DNA of 6,046 nucleotides from assembly GCA_003552785.1 (NCBI GenBank), contig PUOQ01000027.1, positions 1-6,046 of the forward strand, written 5' to 3'. The position numbers and the translations under genes were made by a program. The stretch is from Dehalococcoidia bacterium (lineage in GTDB: Bacteria > Chloroflexota > Dehalococcoidia > Dehalococcoidales > CSSed11-197). Shown here piece after piece: positions 4,838-6,046 of this stretch. The notes below the pieces were generated by a model. It was not told where the DNA came from, did not search any database, and worked only from the letters and a program-made list of their open reading frames with translations. How positions within the stretch are numbered: the first letter of the stretch is position 1; the number at the start of each line of letters is the position of its first letter.

Positions 4838-6046
4838 CTAATCCCATCCGTAGGGCGGCAATTCTAGCTCCCACATGCTCTCGTGGTCCTTCCTGGCTCC
4901 CCAGCCGAGCAGGTCATCCATTCTTTTAAAGGTGCCATTGAAGGCGCTGGTTCTCGATATAGTGGAGCGCATGGCATTGAAATAGGAAGATGACTGCGGC
5001 CGGTTCAAAGGACATTCTGCGAGGCAGAAGCCGCAGGCGGTGCCCGTCTGGCGCCAGTAGGATATGCACATGGGGTCGGCTTTAAACCAGCCCTTTACCC
5101 CGGGCCTTTTCCAGGGGCCGGGGATTTCCCAGGTAGGCTCAGTAGCATTCGATATTGCCTGCACCGGGCATGCTTCGGCACACTTCTTGCAGGTGCGGCA
5201 GAAATCCATGACACCGGTATCGATGGGTTTAGTAGGTTCAAGGGGTAGATCGGTGACCATTTTGAATACACGGTGGGAAAGACCTCTTTTGGGCGTTATG
5301 GTGTGCTCTATGCGGCACATTTCGCCCAGACCGCTCATGACTGCAAAGCCGGTTGAAGTGCCCAGAGCATTTGGACGGGCTTCCCCCAGGCAGGTGTAAC
5401 CCAGCGTCCGGATGAAATCCTGAAACCTGTCCTGCAGGAAAGGCCCCTGGGCATAACCCAGGTAGGCGGTAGCTCCGGAGTTCCAGGCGGGAAACCTTCT
5501 TACCAGTTCATAAGACATCTTCACGGTGTATGCAATTACCCAGCGGAACCTCTTCGGGATAATGCGGTAGTCCTCACCCTCTTCGGGTTCTTCAACGTCT
5601 GCTATATCAAGCTTTTTACCGTCAATGTCGTAGGTGTAGAAAAGCTTTTCGGTGTTTTCATCAAGCTCCAGGACGGTTACTTCGTCTGCTCCCAGTATGT
5701 TCATCATGGCTCTCACCATGCGGGAATTTTCTTCAGGTGAGCCTTCCCAGCGGGGTACGCCCAGCATCTCGGGGGTGGGTGTGCGCTGGTGGCCCAGGAA
5801 ACTGGCGGCCGGAAAGGCATAAGCCGCGGTAGACTGGTAGGAAGCGTAATCTCTCAGAGTAAAGCCCGGCCTGTTTTGCTGTATCCAGTGCCTGGTGTTT
5901 GCCTGGCCTGATTTCATAATCTGGTCAATGTATTTTTCACCCATAGCCTTTTCAAAACCCCTGGCAAACATGACTTCGCCGTAGTCAAAGCGTTTGAAAT
6001 TTTGCCAGTCTATCTCTGCGGTGGGTTTATCACCCTCTCTTCCCCA
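4838..6046 (-). CDS. rdhA: Reductive dehalogenase catalytic subunit RdhA, 5' end cut by window
   Basis: This is a corrinoid and iron-sulfur enzyme that removes halogen from organohalides as the terminal step of anaerobic respiration. The frame stays open to the window edge (upstream residues include EIDWQNFKRFDYGEV, a normal RdhA stretch), so Met at 5969-5971 is internal. About 403 residues are visible; the Tat signal (RR motif) must lie outside. Counting from that Met: RPGFTLRDYA at 34-43, GVPRWEGSPEENSRM at 71-85, the cofactor-pocket region about 141-225 with GLGEMCR at 214-220, and TDLPLEPTKPID at 240-251. The first 4Fe-4S motif is C258, C261, C264, C268 (CRTCKKCAEACP). The second is C302, C313, C316, C320 (C-x10-CGFCLAECP). 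Both are complete and the C-terminus (PPYGWD) is natural, so the gene looks intact. There is no DHxxG corrinoid motif, as is normal for the family. Arg220 probably matches the conserved active-site Arg; that is by memory of the family, not an alignment. The substrate cannot be predicted. No rdhB follows it. Confidence 0.95.
   Translation of the reverse strand, partial: WGREGDKPTAEIDWQNFKRFDYGEVMFARGFEKAMGEKYIDQIMKSGQANTRHWIQQNRPGFTLRDYASYQSTAAYAFPAASFLGHQRTPTPEMLGVPRWEGSPEENSRMVRAMMNILGADEVTVLELDENTEKLFYTYDIDGKKLDIADVEEPEEGEDYRIIPKRFRWVIAYTVKMSYELVRRFPAWNSGATAYLGYAQGPFLQDRFQDFIRTLGYTCLGEARPNALGTSTGFAVMSGLGEMCRIEHTITPKRGLSHRVFKMVTDLPLEPTKPIDTGVMDFCRTCKKCAEACPVQAISNATEPTWEIPGPWKRPGVKGWFKADPMCISYWRQTGTACGFCLAECPLNRPQSSSYFNAMRSTISRTSAFNGTFKRMDDLLGWGARKDHESMWELELPPYGWD

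Noticed and set aside
5064..5399. Plus-strand open frame of 111 codons antisense to rdhA
   Set aside because: It covers the iron-sulfur motifs of rdhA on the other strand and is best explained as a shadow of its G+C-rich codons.
5969..5971. This Met codon as the start of rdhA
   Set aside because: The frame continues upstream to the window edge with residues typical of RdhA, and a protein starting here would lack the Tat signal and part of the N-terminal domain.

Overview
The window most likely comes from an obligately anaerobic organohalide-respiring or related bacterium of the class Dehalococcoidia (Chloroflexota). The main reason is a 5'-truncated gene at the right edge. It encodes a respiratory-type reductive dehalogenase (RdhA) with the Dehalococcoides/Dehalogenimonas style of sequence (RPGFTLRDYA, GVPRWEGSPEENSRM, GLGEMCR, TDLPLEPTKPID, two 4Fe-4S motifs). 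A single-gene RND exporter of the kind found in organisms without a classical outer membrane fits this. The taxonomic call is an inference from protein style only; no marker gene is present.

Layout, left to right. Positions 1-115 are AT-rich and hold a TTGAA/TTCAA inverted repeat next to a TATAAT hexamer. Positions 116-373 (+) encode a small protein with one membrane helix and a very basic tail. Positions 374-516 are the convergent intergenic gap, with a 10-bp stem-loop at 474-509. The rest is on the minus strand and, in transcription order, reads: rdhA (>6046 to 4838), a GTG-started OB-fold lipoprotein (4788-4288), a 210-bp gap with a good promoter and an AT-rich palindrome, a MarR-family regulator (4077-3592), and an RND-family efflux permease (3534-517).

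There seem to be two transcription units. The first is rdhA plus the lipoprotein (48 bp apart in the same direction, with a good ribosome binding site before the GTG). The second is marR plus the RND permease (57 bp apart), read from the promoter at about 4165-4194. The palindrome at 4142-4158 sits at the predicted transcription start, where a MarR repressor could bind to control itself and the pump.

The most notable points are these. The gene after rdhA is a predicted lipoprotein and not the usual RdhB membrane anchor. A reductive dehalogenase, a MarR regulator and a hydrophobe exporter lie side by side. The RND permease stands alone, without adaptor or outer-membrane partners, and has Thr where AcrB has its TM10 proton-relay Lys. 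I saw no insertion sequence, CRISPR array, tRNA or rRNA. None of the families is new; any novelty lies in the combination.
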